From NCBI GenBank assembly GCA_903861715.1, contig CAIOVI010000038.1, positions 1 to 45,926 of the forward strand: a DNA stretch of 45,926 nt, given 5' to 3'. The position numbers were made by a program, and so were the translations under genes. The notes beneath the pieces were generated by a model. The model did no database searches, was not told where the DNA came from, and saw only the letters and a list, made by a program, of their open reading frames with translations. The DNA comes from an uncultured bacterium. GTDB taxonomy: Bacteria; Patescibacteriota; Minisyncoccia; Moranbacterales; GWC2-37-73. Shown piece by piece: positions 44,941 to 45,926 of the stretch (the first letter of the stretch is position 1; the number at the start of each line of letters is the position of its first letter).

Positions 44941-45699
44941 TTAGAGTGTTTCCCAAATCCCCTTGAAAACTTGGCGCAGACCTTCGGCGGTGACGGCGTC
45001 GTGGATTTCGAAAAGGGAGTGAGGTTTAGAAAAAGTATTAAAAATAATAACGTAGTCGCCAAAAACTAATTGTGTTGTGCGAATATGCTCCTGTTTTTTC
45101 CAATATTTAATTTGACGACGAGACAAAGTTTGGCCATCAAAAGAATGACCTTCTTCTTTTTCATTGGTGAACATTTTTGTTTGGATTGCTGGATTTGTTT
45201 GCTTCCAATACCACGCCAGCCATTGACCATAATGTTTAACAAGTGAACTGTCTTGAACTCCCCACCAAGTTTTGTCTCTTTCAAGCGCACTCTTGTTCCA
45301 GTCGGCTGCTTTATTGTATAAATAATCATTGATTTGCGCTTCTTTAATAAAACGAACTTTTGGAACCGAATAGCCTTGGGATTTTGGCAGTAGGGTTAGT
45401 TCAGGTAGGAGCGATTTTGCAATGGAAAGATTTTCTTTAGCCTCTCTCTCTTTTTTTTCGGCGTCTCGCAAAATCATCTCAGGTGAAAGCGCTAGGAAAT
45501 GTAAACCAGTTTGGCCAGTTTCTTCCAAAATAAGTTCCAATTCAGCCAATTTTTTGCCAATCACATAGACTGTCGGTCGGCTTAGCCCGGTCTTTTTAGC
45601 GATGCGAGACGGGGCAATGTTGGCATTTTCCAGCACGCAAAGATAAACGAGAATTTCGTTTTCAGACAAGCCCAGTTGTTGGAGTTTTTCTTGGATCAT
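44941..45699 (-). CDS. TrmB-like HTH transcriptional regulator
   Basis: LQQLGLSENEILVYLCVLENANIAPSRIAKKTGLSRPTVYVIGKKLAELELI. Confidence 0.85.
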   Translation of the reverse strand: MIQEKLQQLGLSENEILVYLCVLENANIAPSRIAKKTGLSRPTVYVIGKKLAELELILEETGQTGLHFLALSPEMILRDAEKKEREAKENLSIAKSLLPELTLLPKSQGYSVPKVRFIKEAQINDYLYNKAADWNKSALERDKTWWGVQDSSLVKHYGQWLAWYWKQTNPAIQTKMFTNEKEEGHSFDGQTLSRRQIKYWKKQEHIRTTQLVFGDYVIIFNTFSKPHSLFEIHDAVTAEGLRQVFKGIWETL

Positions 45700-45770
45700 A
45701 AGGATTGTCGCTGTTTTTTTTATGTCCTTTGCTAAATGAATTTAACCCAAGCCAGTTAATCGTTGGAGGC

Positions 45771-45824
45771 TCAACCTCCACAATGGAGGTTGAGCCTCCT
45801 TGCATCGGGCAGTGTTTTTATGGA
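45771..45824. repeat. family B palindrome, copy 4 (inverted)
   Basis: GGAGGCTCAACCTCCA-caa-TGGAGGTTGAGCCTCC then TTGCATCGGGCAGTG. Confidence 0.9.
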
Positions 45825-45926
45825 TTTAATATAGTGAAATTCTGTAGCTTGTATGAGGTAATTGTAGCATATTCCAGGATATTTGTAAAGCATTTTACGA
45901 CAGAATATTATAGCTTAAATAAAGCA

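Noticed and set aside
8979-45824. CRISPR array interpretation of repeated intergenic sequences
   Set aside because: Repeats are dispersed, palindromic and not regularly spaced.

Overview
The window is compact, AT-rich and densely coded, and the gene content looks like Patescibacteria/CPR (inference from gene content; no database search was run). It is mostly housekeeping genes: RluA/RluD-type pseudouridine synthase, rplS, a five-tRNA cluster, gldA-like gene, RdgB/HAM1-like, rubrerythrin, family-4 uracil-DNA glycosylase, YfcE/MJ0936 phosphoesterase, endonuclease IV, DHH phosphoesterase, rbfA, infB, YifB/ComM-like, rsmA, UvrD/PcrA helicase, Xer-type recombinase, nusA, inorganic pyrophosphatase, trigger factor, clpP. 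Set into this are a minimal type IV secretion-like gene set and many palindromic intergenic repeats. Main observations: (1) a tRNA-Ile2(CAU) gene split by a ~269-nt ORF-less group I intron placed after U33; (2) a minimal T4SS-like module: VirB2-like pilin, a fused double VirB2-like protein with Cys-rich repeats, PrgI, split VirB4, VirB6-like, LysM-CHAP, with no relaxase, VirD4 or VirB8-11 in view; (3) a membrane-linked PaaX/Cas2-fold regulator flanked by two inverted, almost identical 34-bp dyads, one overlapping its promoter; (4) an rplS leader with a 14-codon uORF whose body forms a ~20-bp helix ending at the rplS start codon; (5) a gldA reading frame restored exactly by a -1 shift on A_AAA_AAG; (6) several palindromic repeat families, including one nested in another and one with a compensatory stem substitution; (7) partial tRNA-end duplications next to tRNA genes. 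No CRISPR array, rRNA operon or transposase was seen.
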